NCBI GenBank assembly: GCA_040772905.1
Contig: JAXGXJ010000004.1
Coordinates: 310,001 to 374,000, forward strand
DNA length: 64,000 nucleotides
Reading direction: 5' to 3'
DNA from: JAXGXJ01 sp040772905
Lineage (GTDB): Bacteria > Actinomycetota > Thermoleophilia > RBG-16-64-13
Shown: positions 8,512-17,385 of the stretch, in pieces
Layout of the letters: every line of letters begins with the position of its first letter
Position numbering within the stretch: the stretch's first letter is position 1
Made by a program: the position numbers and the translations under genes
The notes under the pieces: model-generated
Seen by the model: the letters and a program-made list of their open reading frames with translations, nothing else
The model's database searches: none
What the model was told of the DNA's origin: nothing

Positions 8512-9219
8512 ATGAGCACTCCCGACTGGCAATGGGACGAGCAGGTGCAGAGAGGGACCGACTACGGCAGCATCGCCGAGGTGGAGATCTACGACGAGCG
8601 CATGTCGGCTCTGCGCGACGTGCAGGCTGAGGCTGATAGCATCCTCGACCTCCTTCAGCTCTCATCCGACGACACACTCGTGGAAATCGGCACGGGGACC
8701 GGCGCCTTCGCCAGAGCCGCCACCAGGCGTTGTCGCCGGGTGACCGCCGTGGACGTCTCGCCGGTCATGCTCGAGTACGCACGCACGCGCGCTGAAGAAC
8801 AGAGCATCGACAACATCTCGTTCCAGCGAGCAGGATTCTTGACCTACCAGCATCAGGGCGAGGCGCCGGCCGCCATCGTCTCGCAACTGGCGCTCCACCA
8901 CCTGGCTGACGCCTGGAAGCTCGTCGCACTACGGCGTCTGGCCCGATTGCTACGACACGATGGCCGTCTCTACCTCACCGACGTGGTGTTCCCCGACCAC
9001 GCGCTGGATGACTGGCCCCGGTACGTGCAGGGGCTCCTGGGCAGAATGCCGGGGAACCAGCGGTTCGAGATGACGCGGCACATGGCTCAAGAGTTCAGCA
9101 CCTTCGACCCGCTGCTGCGGCTCATGCTCGATTGAGCCGGCTTCGACATCGAGAGCGCGGAGATGGAAAGGGACTTCCTGGGGCACTACCTCTGCCGCAG
9201 GCGCTCAGCAGCCGGCTAG
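8512..9219 (+). pseudogene. Class I SAM-dependent methyltransferase interrupted by in-frame TGA
   Basis: ATG 8512 with GGAGG upstream gives 207 residues ending at TGA 9133. The SAM-binding motif LVEIGTGTGAFARAA and post-motif VDVSPVMLEYAR are clear, as are SQLALHHL and GRLYLTDVVFPD of UbiE/COQ5-like methyltransferases. Reading on in the same frame past the TGA gives AGFDIESAEMERDFLGHYLC and seven more residues to TAG 9217. This is the usual C-terminal strand pair of the family (AGF-x-IES ... YLCRRR). The TGA therefore splits one gene. A truncated 207-residue protein, a pseudogene, or readthrough are all possible. Substrate unknown. Confidence 0.8.
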
Positions 9220-9358
9220 ACCGGCACGTCTGCCACCGGCGCTGCCGCCGGCCCCACGATCTGCCAGCCACACCTCCTGTCGGTCTCGCCTTCTGAGGAC
9301 GCCCACCCGCCTCTTGCCCTCGTAGCTGCGTCGCAGATTAAGATTATTAATTGCCGCC

Positions 9359-9386
9359 TTGACTTTTTTAATTACTGGAGTAGAAT
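9359..9386 (+). promoter_or_regulatory. Promoter of the DUF2089 operon
   Basis: TTGACT (9359-9364), a 16-bp spacer and TAGAAT (9381-9386) sit in an AT-rich patch. The -10 overlaps an upstream in-frame ATG at 9385, so that codon cannot be in the transcript and ATG 9418 is the better start. Confidence 0.7.
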
Positions 9387-9417
9387 GACGGCATCAACTC
9401 AACAAGCGAGGCGCCCG

Positions 9418-9786
9418 ATGGCTGAATGGAATCTACTCACAGACCTGACCGGCGACCGGCCGTTCGTCGTCACGGCGGTGCGGCTGGAGGGACCGGCGGG
9501 CGCGGGCGTGACCATCCAGGGTGAGTTCGAACTGCCGCCTCTGGCCGGCTTGCGTTACGAGGATCAAGTCTTCGTGAGCGAGTTCGTGCGCTGCCACGGC
9601 TCCATCAAGTACATGGAGAAGGTGTTCGGTATCAGCTATCCCACGGTCAAGAACCGCCTCAATCGCATCGCTCAGCAACTGCGTCTGGTCGAGGTCGAGG
9701 AAGTGAGCGCCCACGACGAGGTCTTCGACCTCCTCGAGCGCGGCGAGATCACTGTCCAGGAAGCGTCGGAGAGGTTGGCGCGATGA
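9418..9786 (+). CDS. DUF2089-family helix-turn-helix protein
   Basis: 122 residues from ATG 9418. The middle matches the DUF2089 domain: LPPLAGLRYEDQVFVSEFVR, then GSIKYMEKVFGISYPTVKNR, a helix-turn-helix reading like the sigma-region-4/transposase class. The C-terminal VFDLLERGEITVQEASERL is a short SHOCT-like helical hairpin. The zinc ribbon found at the N-terminus of some DUF2089 proteins is absent. It is probably a transcription regulator, possibly of its own operon. The stop overlaps the next start (ATGA, 9783-9786), and the third gene repeats the same SHOCT-like helix, which suggests the products interact. Confidence 0.75.
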   Translation: MAEWNLLTDLTGDRPFVVTAVRLEGPAGAGVTIQGEFELPPLAGLRYEDQVFVSEFVRCHGSIKYMEKVFGISYPTVKNRLNRIAQQLRLVEVEEVSAHDEVFDLLERGEITVQEASERLAR

Positions 9787-10067
9787 GATGTCCACCCTAT
9801 GCGGTGTCGCTACGCATCGAGGAGGCCGACCGCACCAAGGTCAGGCTGTGGTTGCCGGTGTTCATCCTGTGGCCTCTGCTCGCCGCTCTGCTGCTGGTGG
9901 CGGTAGTCGTCGCGTTGCTGGCCGACCTCATCACCGCCCTCTCGGGCAAGAGGCCCCGCTACACCAGGCTGCTGCTCGGATGCCTGAGCGTGGCAGGCGA
10001 GGCGCGCGGCACCGAGGTCTTTGTGAAGGACAAGAAGCACCAGACCGTAGCCTTCACGGTCCGTTGA
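9783..10067 (+). CDS. Small membrane protein in DUF2089 operon
   Basis: 94 residues, overlapping the DUF2089 gene by ATGA. It has a short N-terminal segment with a beta-like VSLRIEEADRTKVRLWL, then one strong hydrophobic stretch (about residues 25-48, VFILWPLLAALLLVAVVVAL) and a polar C-terminus. I do not recognise a named family. Its place between a DNA-binding protein and a SHOCT-like protein resembles small envelope-associated operons in Firmicutes and Actinobacteria. A membrane-sensing partner role is inference only. Confidence 0.65.
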   Translation: MRCPPYAVSLRIEEADRTKVRLWLPVFILWPLLAALLLVAVVVALLADLITALSGKRPRYTRLLLGCLSVAGEARGTEVFVKDKKHQTVAFTVR

Positions 10068-10089
10068 GAAAGTCGGGAAAGGAGTCATC

Positions 10090-10521
10090 ATGAGCGACGA
10101 TCGCACACGCATACTCGAACTGCTGGCCACGGGGAAGATAACGGCGGAAGAGGCGGCCCGCCTCCTCGACGCGCTGGAGGCTCCGGCCGAGCCGCCGGTC
10201 GACGGGGCGAGTCCCGCCGTCGAAGCAGCGTCACCAAGCCCGCCGCCCAAGAACATCTACGTGAAAGTGCTCAGCACGGCGGGAGACAACGTCAACGTCA
10301 AGATCCCCATCGGGTTGGTGCGCGCCGGCCTGAAGTTGACCTCGTTCATCCCGCAGCCGGCCATGGAGCAGATAAGCAAGGCCATGATGGACCATGGCCT
10401 GTCCGCCGACCTGCTGAACTTCAAGGCAGGGGACCTGGAAGAGCTGATTCAGGCCTTGCGCGAGATGGAGATCGATGTCGACGCGGCCAACGGGGACAAG
10501 GTGCGTGTGTACGCGGCGTAG
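10090..10521 (+). CDS. SHOCT-like domain protein
   Basis: 143 residues from ATG 10090 with AAAGGAG upstream. Residues 1-27 (RILELLATGKITAEEAARLL) are the two-helix SHOCT-like module found at the start of YvlB/LiaX-type and DUF4097-associated proteins. A Pro/Ala linker follows (about 30-50), then a globular part that starts with IYVKVLSTAGDNVNVKIPIG. Similar modules usually carry a LiaX- or YvlB-like envelope-stress domain. It is the last gene of the three-gene operon that starts at 9418. Function is not known. Confidence 0.7.
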   Translation: MSDDRTRILELLATGKITAEEAARLLDALEAPAEPPVDGASPAVEAASPSPPPKNIYVKVLSTAGDNVNVKIPIGLVRAGLKLTSFIPQPAMEQISKAMMDHGLSADLLNFKAGDLEELIQALREMEIDVDAANGDKVRVYAA

Positions 10522-10632
10522 GGTGGCCGCGAAACGTGACGCTCCTGCAAGCTGGCGCTTCCGCGCAAGATTCCAGCGGCTGTACACCTCACGCGGATGC
10601 CCTGCATGTCAGCTCTCGACCGGGTCGCGAGT

Positions 10633-10830
10633 CTACGGCACCCGCTTGACGGTCCCGTCGCCTATCATCGCATTCAGCTCCCTCAGGAGCGCCTGCTCGT
10701 GAAGATCGATGACTTCGTCGTCATGAGCGAGTCGCATGATCTCGTCGTACTCGGCATTGGTGATCGTGTGATCGTCGATCGCGTGTTTGATCGCTGCAGC
10801 CAGACTTGCGCCACTCTTCGTGAACAGCAT
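10633..10830 (-). CDS. Small hypothetical protein
   Basis: 65 residues from ATG 10830, preceded by AGGAAAGGGG; an upstream ATG at 10878 in the same frame has no ribosome site. The sequence is helical and acidic (TITNAEYDEIMRLAHDDEVI, DLHEQALLRELNAMI). The repeated pattern of acidic loop residues before helices is like short TerB/EF-hand-type helical pairs, but I would not assign a family. No partner gene is evident. Confidence 0.6.
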   Translation of the reverse strand: MLFTKSGASLAAAIKHAIDDHTITNAEYDEIMRLAHDDEVIDLHEQALLRELNAMIGDGTVKRVP

Positions 10831-10922
10831 GTACTGAGTCCCCTTTCCTGACACACGGGCTGATACTGCCGTGACCATCGCCTATGGTATCCGACAACCC
10901 GGAGAGCCGTGAGGCCGGCAGG

Positions 10923-11678
10923 TCACAGGACGAACAGCAACAGCCCCGCCACGCCGGTCATGACCATGACGAAGACACGGTAAGCCTTTTCCGGTATCTC
11001 GCCGGCCGCCAGGATGCCGATCGCGGCCCCAGCCGCGATCGCGGGAATCATGAGGACGTTGAAGGTCAGGGTTTCCGCGCTGATATTCTTCCAGAAGAAG
11101 ATCTGCAGGGGCACCTTGAGCAGGTTGATGATGAGGAAGAACCACGCCACCGTCCCGATGAACGAGTTCTTGGGTAGACGCATCGCGAGGAGGTAGATGG
11201 ACGTTATCGCTCCCGCCGCGTTGCCGATCATGGTGGTGAAGCCCGCGGCCAGCCCTGCCACGATCGCGAACCACAGCGCCTGGGGATACTGGGGTTCCTT
11301 CTTGCGCACGTCTTGCCAGACCATGAGCGCCAGCAGTGCCAGGATGATGCCGCCCAGCAGATAGCGGAACCCATCGTCGGACAGCCTTCCGCCCACGGCG
11401 ACGCCCACCCCGAGTCCCACCACCGCGCTGGGCAGGATCTTGAGCAGATACTTCCATTCGGCATGCCTGCGGTACCACGCCACCGCGAAGATGTCGCCCA
11501 CCACCAACATGGGCAGGAGAAGACCGGTGGAGGCCCGGCCCCCGAACGAGATGGCCATGAGGGGGATGAACATCAGCGTCAAGCCGGTGAGCCCGGCCTT
11601 GGACATGCCGATCACCATGCCGCTGATTATGGCAAGCGCCCACTGATAGGCCTCCACCTGGGAGATGTCAAAAGGCAT
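10923..11678 (-). CDS. TauE/SafE-family sulfite/sulfonate exporter-like permease
   Basis: 251 residues with about eight hydrophobic segments in two repeats. It shows the family's N-terminal GMVIGMSKAGLTGLTLMFIP block and its inverted-repeat partner GLAAGFTTMIGNAAGAITS. TauE/SafE proteins export sulfite, sulfoacetate, thiosulfate or other small organic anions across the inner membrane. It lies just past the terminator of the hdr-flox operon on the same strand. A link to sulfur metabolism is attractive, because Hdr-like complexes often act on sulfur compounds, but it is not shown here. Confidence 0.85.
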   Translation of the reverse strand: MPFDISQVEAYQWALAIISGMVIGMSKAGLTGLTLMFIPLMAISFGGRASTGLLLPMLVVGDIFAVAWYRRHAEWKYLLKILPSAVVGLGVGVAVGGRLSDDGFRYLLGGIILALLALMVWQDVRKKEPQYPQALWFAIVAGLAAGFTTMIGNAAGAITSIYLLAMRLPKNSFIGTVAWFFLIINLLKVPLQIFFWKNISAETLTFNVLMIPAIAAGAAIGILAAGEIPEKAYRVFVMVMTGVAGLLLFVL

Positions 11679-11723
11679 GTCTGTACGCTCGCTGCATCAG
11701 GATCCTCCACACCGCACGAAGAA

Positions 11724-11743
11724 GGGGCGCCTTCCGGCGCCCC
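11724..11743 (-). terminator. Terminator of the hdr-flox operon
   Basis: An 8-bp perfect GC stem (11724-11731 with 11736-11743) and tetraloop, followed on the minus strand by TTCTTC. It lies about 75 bp past the floxA stop. Confidence 0.65.
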
Positions 11744-11815
11744 CAAGACGATTCCAGATTCTACCCCAAAGAGCAGACCGACCAAGGCCCGTTTCGTGGC
11801 TATTCTAGCCGGCGG

Positions 11816-12760
11816 CTACAACTCGTTGGGCAACTCTCCCAGTTCCGCCATGGTGAACACGGGTCCGTCCACGCACACGTACTTCGGTCCCACGTTGCAG
11901 CGGCCGCAGATACCGATGCCGCACTTCATGCGCTTCTCGAGCGTGGTGTAGGTCTGCTCGTCACTGAAGCCCAGCTTGCGGAAGCTCATGAGCGAGAACT
12001 TGATCATGATAGGCGGGCCGCAGAGCACGGCGATGGTGTCGGCCGGGTCGGGGTTCATCTTCTCCAGGATGGCGGGCACCAGACCCACTTCGCACTGCCA
12101 GCCGTCGCACTCCTTGTCGATGGTGAGTACGAGTTCGACGTCATCGCGGGCGTCCCAGTCCTTGATGTCCTCCTGGTAGGTGAAGTTCTGCGGAGCCGTC
12201 GCGCCGTAAAGGATACTCACCTTGCCGTAGTCGGCGCGATTGGCGAGGATGTACTCGATGGTGGCCTTGAGCGCCGCCGAGCCGATGCCACCCATGACGA
12301 AGAGGATGTTCTTGCCTTTCCACTGCTCCACCGGGAAGCCGTTGCCCATGGGGGCACGGATCCCCACCTTGTCGCCCACCGAGAGGTTGTGGAGCGCCTT
12401 CGTCACCTCGCCCGCGCGCATTACCGAGAACTGCACGAAGTCGTCGCTGGGTTTGGAGGTGATGGCGAAGGTCGACTCACCGATGCCGAAGATGCCCAGC
12501 TGGCCCACCTGGCCGGGGGCGAAACGGAAATTCGCCTGCACCCCAGGATCGTCGAAACGCATGCGGAAAGTCTTGATGTTGGGCGTCTCTTGGATGATCT
12601 CGACGACGGTGGCCGTCTCGGGCAAGTAGGGATTACCCGCCTGCTTGCCGGCCCGCGCCGTGCTGGCGCCCGTGACGACATCAGCGGCCGTGAGGCGCGT
12701 CTTGCACTGGCATTCGCCATCGCCGTGGCTGTGCCCGTTGCCATTGCCGTCGGCCGCCAT
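11816..12760 (-). CDS. floxA: FAD/NAD(P)H-binding subunit of Hdr-linked flavin oxidoreductase (FloxA-like)
   Basis: 314 residues. Ferredoxin-NADP reductase fold: FAD region (TFRMRFDDPG...FRFAPGQVGQLGIFG), NAD(P) region (NILFVMGGIGSAALKATIEY) and a C-terminal CGIGICGRCNVGPKYVC motif for a [2Fe-2S] cluster. These are features of the sulfhydrogenase gamma-subunit/FloxA family, which takes electrons from NADH. A Thr/Ala/Gly-rich N-terminal extension of about 40 residues carries a His-rich stretch (GNGNGHSHGDGECQC). Last gene of the hdrCBA-floxDCBA operon; its ATG abuts the floxB stop. Confidence 0.88.
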   Translation of the reverse strand: MAADGNGNGHSHGDGECQCKTRLTAADVVTGASTARAGKQAGNPYLPETATVVEIIQETPNIKTFRMRFDDPGVQANFRFAPGQVGQLGIFGIGESTFAITSKPSDDFVQFSVMRAGEVTKALHNLSVGDKVGIRAPMGNGFPVEQWKGKNILFVMGGIGSAALKATIEYILANRADYGKVSILYGATAPQNFTYQEDIKDWDARDDVELVLTIDKECDGWQCEVGLVPAILEKMNPDPADTIAVLCGPPIMIKFSLMSFRKLGFSDEQTYTTLEKRMKCGIGICGRCNVGPKYVCVDGPVFTMAELGELPNEL

Positions 12761-13930
12761 CTACGCCTCCTTCCCTGGGGTCGTGGTCTGCTCGGCGGTC
12801 GCGCCCATCACCCGCAGCACCTCGCGGATGTCGATACGCGTGGGACAGTGCATGATGCAGCGGCCGCACCCGGAGCACAGCAGACTGTCGTACTTGGCCG
12901 GGTAGTACCAGAACTTGTGGCTGAAACGGTTGCGGAAACGGTTGGACTTCTGCGCCCGCGGGTTGTGGCCCGAGGTCTCCTCGGTGTAATTGGGATTGAA
13001 GCAGTTGTCCCAGGTGCGGTAGCGCTCCCCCTCGGTCTCGACGATCTGGTCGCTGATGTTGAAGCAGTAGCAGCTGGGGCACACATAGGTGCAGGTGCCG
13101 CAGGATATGCAGCGCATGGAGAGGTCGTGCCAGCCCTCACCGTCTATGTTCTGAGGGAGGCCGGCCTTCACCTCTTCCACCTGGAAGGGGACGTCCACCT
13201 TCTGCGTGGCTAAGAGCTTCACCTCGTTGGCCTCGGTCACCTGGGCCTCGCCGGCGTCGGAGAGAGCGGCGAAACCGTCCAGGGCCGCCTCGCCCTTCTC
13301 GGTGAGGGGCTCGACCACGAAGCCGCCCGCCACCTGGGTGAACAGCGCATCCACACCCTCCTGGCCGGCCGGGCACCCGCCGATGGCCGTGCAGAAACAG
13401 GTGGACCGCGGCTCGCGACAGGTCACAGCCAGCAGTGTGGTCGCCTCACGACGCGCGTTGTAGAAGGGGTCGTAATAGAAGCCGCCGTAGCCGCCGAACA
13501 CCTGGTCCATCTGCACGAAACCACGGGCGTCGCAGGGGCGTAGTCCGAAGATGATCTGCGCCGGCGCGTCGTTCTGTGCCTGCACGTCGACGGTCTCGTG
13601 GGGGATGGCCGCGCTTGGGGCCCCTCCCGTGTCGGCGGCGCCCTCAGTGGCGCCTGCGTCCGCGTTCTCGGCTCCGCCGCCTGCCGCGGCGCCTTCTCCC
13701 GGCTCCTCCATCCGGTATTTGAACTTCAGATAGGTCTCGCACTGCGGGAACACCCATTCCTTGGGCGACTGCTTGGCCAGCAGTACGTCGAGTTCCACTT
13801 CGGTGCCCGGCTGCCACACCTCGTACTGCACCACGCCCTCGGCTTTCGCCGGCGCTACCACCCGGGCCCGCTCGGCCAGGTACGAGAGGAAGGCTGGCAG
13901 CTGATCGTGAGCTAGATACTTGATCGCCAT
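12761..13930 (-). CDS. floxB: Iron-sulfur subunit FloxB-like (4Fe-4S dicluster)
   Basis: 389 residues. C-terminal half has two ferredoxin motifs, CISCGTCTYVCPSCYC and CSGCGRCIMHCP, as in hydrogenase beta subunits and anaerobic sulfite reductase A. The N-terminal part carries the conserved FGLRPCDARGFVQMDQVF block of this family. A low-complexity Ala/Gly/Glu insertion of about 35 residues sits near residues 77-112. It should pass electrons between the flavin subunit and the Hdr side of the complex. It starts 11 bp after the floxC stop. The symbol is by synteny and family resemblance to Flox clusters. Confidence 0.85.
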   Translation of the reverse strand: MAIKYLAHDQLPAFLSYLAERARVVAPAKAEGVVQYEVWQPGTEVELDVLLAKQSPKEWVFPQCETYLKFKYRMEEPGEGAAAGGGAENADAGATEGAADTGGAPSAAIPHETVDVQAQNDAPAQIIFGLRPCDARGFVQMDQVFGGYGGFYYDPFYNARREATTLLAVTCREPRSTCFCTAIGGCPAGQEGVDALFTQVAGGFVVEPLTEKGEAALDGFAALSDAGEAQVTEANEVKLLATQKVDVPFQVEEVKAGLPQNIDGEGWHDLSMRCISCGTCTYVCPSCYCFNISDQIVETEGERYRTWDNCFNPNYTEETSGHNPRAQKSNRFRNRFSHKFWYYPAKYDSLLCSGCGRCIMHCPTRIDIREVLRVMGATAEQTTTPGKEA

Positions 13931-13941
13931 CGTCCCTCCTT

Positions 13942-14913
13942 TCAGTCGCCGAAGGCGTCTTCGATGTTGAACGTCTGGAACACCGGCTTCTCGTCGAGCT
14001 TGGCGCCCGGCTCGAATCCGAACATCTCGTAGATCTCCTTGTTCATCTTCCGGTGCAGCAGCGAGAGCGGTATCTCCACCGGACAGGCCCGATCACAGGC
14101 TCCACACGATGGGCAGCGCCCGGCCACGTGGAACATGTGGATCATCTGGAACAGCAGGTTCTCCTTGGGTCCCACCTTCTGGGCCACCAGCTCGGGCTGG
14201 CGCGAGCGGTTCACGCACTTGTCCCAGCACACGCACACGGGACAGACGTGGATGCAGGCGAAGCAGCGCACGCAGGTGGCGTAGATCTTCTCCAGCAACT
14301 CCTGCTTCTGGTCGTCGGAGAGGTTCTCGTACTCTTCGAGGTCGCTCCAGTCGGGCGGGGTCTCGTCGCGGTCGGGCTCCTTCTCCAGCGGCCCCGCGGT
14401 GTCATCGGAGTAGACGGCGTTGGGGTAGCGGCAGCGGCTGCAGGCCTCCAGCTGGACCGCTTCCTGGGCGAATTCTTGCTTATCTCCGCTACGAGTAGTG
14501 ACGACCATTTTGCCGCGCTCGGGAAACTCGATGGCCACGATCTCGTCGGAGAACATCTTCTCCAGCTTGCGCCGGTCGACGATGCCGTCGCAGGGGACGC
14601 CCACGACGTAGAGCTTGTCTTTGTCGACCAGTTCCTCCTGCAGCAGCGCCACCAGGGTGCGGCTGTCGCAGCCCTTCACGCACAGGCCGATCTTGGCGTC
14701 GGGCGGGTCGGGCATGTTGCGCTTGATGAAGGTAACCAGGTTGTGATGGCACAGCGGGTTCCAGACGAGCTGCTCCACTTGAGCCGGGTCCTTGACGAAG
14801 GCCGGCACGACCTCGGAGGAGTCGTGCCCCTGTTTCCAGCCGATGAAGTAGTCGACGCGGCCCTCGGTCAGAGCGGCGGCGGCGAACTCGCGGATATGAT
14901 CCTGGCGGCTCAC
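13942..14913 (-). CDS. floxC: Iron-sulfur subunit FloxC-like
   Basis: 323 residues from GTG 14913, which overlaps the floxD stop by 4 bp (GTGA). An FrhB-like N-terminal part has GLCVKGCDSRTLVALLQEEL and VVGVPCDGIVDRRKLEKMF; then CSRCRYPNAVYSD, CVRCFACIHVCPVCVCWDKC and a ferredoxin pair CPSCGACDRACPVEIPLS. It is an iron-sulfur protein able to carry several [4Fe-4S] clusters. Together with floxB it links the NADH-oxidising FloxA to FloxD and HdrA. The frame is also open upstream of GTG, but that part is a shadow of floxD. Confidence 0.82.
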   Translation of the reverse strand: MSRQDHIREFAAAALTEGRVDYFIGWKQGHDSSEVVPAFVKDPAQVEQLVWNPLCHHNLVTFIKRNMPDPPDAKIGLCVKGCDSRTLVALLQEELVDKDKLYVVGVPCDGIVDRRKLEKMFSDEIVAIEFPERGKMVVTTRSGDKQEFAQEAVQLEACSRCRYPNAVYSDDTAGPLEKEPDRDETPPDWSDLEEYENLSDDQKQELLEKIYATCVRCFACIHVCPVCVCWDKCVNRSRQPELVAQKVGPKENLLFQMIHMFHVAGRCPSCGACDRACPVEIPLSLLHRKMNKEIYEMFGFEPGAKLDEKPVFQTFNIEDAFGD

Positions 14914-15413
14914 AGGGCCCTCGCTTTCCGCGGGCCCAGCTTCTCCACCCCGGCTACGAACTCGGTGACCACCTGCTGCCAGCGGGCGCCTTCCGACGCC
15001 GACACCCAGGTCCACCTGAAGCGTTCCTTGGGGATGCCCAGGTGATGGATCATGCGCTCCAGCAGTTCGAACTTGCGCCTGGCGTAGTAGTTGCCCTCGG
15101 AGTAGTGGCAGTCGCCGGGATGGCACCCGCTGATGAGCACCCCGTCGGCCCCCTTCTCGAACGCCTTGAGTGCGAACAGCGGGTCGATGCGGCCCGTGCA
15201 GGGCACGCGGATGAGCCGGAGGTTGGCCGGCTGCTTGAAGCGGCCGACACCTGCGGTGTCGGCGCCGGCGTAGCTGCACCAGTTGCAGACGATGCCGATG
15301 ATCTTCACCGGCCGGTCGCCGTCTCCGGAAGGAGCGGTGACGGCCTGGGTGGCCGCGCTCGCGCCGCTGGCGGCGCCGCCGGTCTGAATCGTCGTTTCTT
15401 CGGCCATGTTCAC
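14910..15413 (-). CDS. floxD: Hydrogenase iron-sulfur subunit MvhD/FloxD-like
   Basis: 167 residues. Typical MvhD domain: IIGIVCNWCSYAGADTAG, LIRVPCTGRIDP, LKAFEKGADGVLISGCHPGDCHY. Conserved Cys residues bind a [2Fe-2S] cluster and pass electrons into HdrA. In methanogens MvhD connects the hydrogenase to Hdr; in Flox clusters it connects the flavin module. A 45-residue Ala/Ser/Thr-rich N-terminus precedes the domain. It lies 7 bp past the hdrA stop and overlaps floxC by GTGA. Confidence 0.9.
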   Translation of the reverse strand: MNMAEETTIQTGGAASGASAATQAVTAPSGDGDRPVKIIGIVCNWCSYAGADTAGVGRFKQPANLRLIRVPCTGRIDPLFALKAFEKGADGVLISGCHPGDCHYSEGNYYARRKFELLERMIHHLGIPKERFRWTWVSASEGARWQQVVTEFVAGVEKLGPRKARAL

Positions 15414-15420
15414 CGCCTTT

Positions 15421-17385
15421 CTAGCTGATGAGGGCTTCCTCGATCTGGTCGAGGATGGCGTCGGTTGGGAATCCTTTGAGCGCGATGGTGTTCACCGGGC
15501 AGGTAGCGACACAGATGCCGCAGCCCTGACACACCGTCTCGATGACGTGGCTCTTGAAGTCGCCCGGACGCACCTCCTGCTTCTCGGGCGCGCTGAACGG
15601 GCACACCTCGATGCACTTCCAGCAGGAGACGCAGTTCTTCTGATCGACCACCGCGATCATGGGGCTGGTCTTGAGCTTGTCCTTGGCCAAGAGCCCGATG
15701 ACCTTCGAGGCCGTGCCCGATGCCTGTGCGACCGTGGAGGGGATGTCCTTGGGCGCCTGGCAGGCGCCGGCCAGGAACACACCGGCGGTGTTGGTCTCCA
15801 CAGGCCGCAGCTTCGGATGGCCTTCTTTCAAGAAGCCGAACTCGTCGTAGCTGATGTTGAGCTTCTGCGCCAGCTCCTTGGCACCCTCGCTGGCCGTGAT
15901 GCCGCTCGCCAGCACCACCAGGTCGGCGGCGATCTCCACCTGCTCGCCCAGCAGCGTGTCGGTGCCGCGCACCATGACCTTGCCGGCCTCCTCGTACAGC
16001 TTCGAGACACGGCCGCGCACGTACTTGACGCCGTACTCGGTCTGCACGCGCTTGATGAACTCTTCGTAGCCTTTGCCGGCCGCGCGGATGTCGATGTAGA
16101 AGACGTACACCTCGGTGCCCATGCCGACGTGGTCCTTGGTGAGCAGAGCCTGCTTGGCCGTGTACATGCAGCACACACTGGAACAATAGGGCCGGCCCAC
16201 CGACTCGTCACGCGAGCCCACGCACTGGATGAACACCACCGTCTTGGGCTCCTCGCCGTTGGACAGGCGCTTGACGTGGCCGCCGTAGGGGCCGGAGGCG
16301 TTCAGCATGCGCTCGTACTGGAGGCCGCTGATGACGTCCTTGATCTGGCCCGAGCCGTATTCGCCATAGTGCTGCTCCCAGGGGAAGGTCTCCAAGCCCG
16401 TGGCCACGATGATGGCGCCGAAGCGCTTCTGGACGATCTCGTCCTTCTGCTCGTAGTCGATGGCGTCGGCTGGGCAGACACGCTCGCACACCCGGCACTT
16501 GCCCTGCTGGAACCAGCGGCAGTAGTCCACCTGTATGCAGGCCCGCTTGGGCACCGCCTGCGGGAAGGGGATGTAGATGGCCTTGGTGGGCTCCAAGCCC
16601 TGATTGAACGTGTCCGGGGCCTTGGCCGGGCACTTCTGCACGCAGATCTCGCAGCCGATGCACTTGGTCCAGTCGACCATCGACGCTTTCTTGCGGATGT
16701 CGACGGTGAAGTTGCCCACGTAGCCGGCCACCTTCTCCACCTCGCAGTAGGTCATCAGCTCGATGTTCTCGTGCTGCGAGCAGTCCACCATGCGCGGCGT
16801 GAGGATGCAGGCCGAACAGTCGATGGTGGGGAAGGTCTTGTCCAGCATGGCCATCTTGCCGCCGATGGTGGTCTCCTTCTCCACGATGGTGACCTTCAGA
16901 CCGGCATCGGCCAGGTCTAGAGCGGCCTGGATACCGGCCACCCCTCCACCGATGATGAGGACGTCTTTGTTGACCTCGACCTCGTTGGAGTAGAGCGGTT
17001 CGAGCTGGCGGGCCTTGGCCACAGCCATGCGCACGATGTCCCAGGCCTTCTCGGTGGCCACGGGCATCTCAGTGTGGATCCAGGAGCAGTGCTCGCGGAT
17101 GTTGGCCATCTCGAACAGGTAGGGGTTGAGGCCGCCGTTGTCGACGCAGCGCCGGAAGGTCACCTCGTGCATGTGCGGCGAACAGGCCGACACCACCACG
17201 CGGTCGAGCTGCTTCTCCTGGATGGCCTTCTGGATGGCCGCCTGCCCCGGCTCGGAACAGGTGTACATGATGTCCTCGGCGTGGACGACGTCCTTGAGAC
17301 TGAGGGCGCGCTTGGCGACCTCCTTCACGTCCACGGTGCCGGCGATGTTGCTGCCGCAGTGGCAGACGAAGACGCCTATTCTCAT
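15421..17385 (-). CDS. hdrA: Heterodisulfide reductase subunit A-like, FAD and Fe-S electron-bifurcating core
   Basis: 654 residues. N-terminal domain with VCHCGSNIAGTVDV and VVSACSPHMHE; FAD site IIGGGVAGIQAALDLADAG near residue 147; four-Cys ferredoxin motifs (CIGCEICVQKCPAKAP, CRVCERVCPADA) and a C-terminal pair (CVSCWKCIEVCPF, CQGCGICVATCPVN). HdrA holds the FAD at which electrons from NADH (via Flox) can be split between ferredoxin and the HdrBC disulfide site. It is cytoplasmic. Start overlaps the hdrB stop (ATGA). No selenocysteine is needed. Confidence 0.93.
   Translation of the reverse strand: MRIGVFVCHCGSNIAGTVDVKEVAKRALSLKDVVHAEDIMYTCSEPGQAAIQKAIQEKQLDRVVVSACSPHMHEVTFRRCVDNGGLNPYLFEMANIREHCSWIHTEMPVATEKAWDIVRMAVAKARQLEPLYSNEVEVNKDVLIIGGGVAGIQAALDLADAGLKVTIVEKETTIGGKMAMLDKTFPTIDCSACILTPRMVDCSQHENIELMTYCEVEKVAGYVGNFTVDIRKKASMVDWTKCIGCEICVQKCPAKAPDTFNQGLEPTKAIYIPFPQAVPKRACIQVDYCRWFQQGKCRVCERVCPADAIDYEQKDEIVQKRFGAIIVATGLETFPWEQHYGEYGSGQIKDVISGLQYERMLNASGPYGGHVKRLSNGEEPKTVVFIQCVGSRDESVGRPYCSSVCCMYTAKQALLTKDHVGMGTEVYVFYIDIRAAGKGYEEFIKRVQTEYGVKYVRGRVSKLYEEAGKVMVRGTDTLLGEQVEIAADLVVLASGITASEGAKELAQKLNISYDEFGFLKEGHPKLRPVETNTAGVFLAGACQAPKDIPSTVAQASGTASKVIGLLAKDKLKTSPMIAVVDQKNCVSCWKCIEVCPFSAPEKQEVRPGDFKSHVIETVCQGCGICVATCPVNTIALKGFPTDAILDQIEEALIS

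Noticed and set aside
13942..15279. Longer 445-residue version of the FloxC-like gene
   Set aside because: The upstream part overlaps floxD in another frame and has shadow composition; GTG 14913 with GTGA overlap is the real start.
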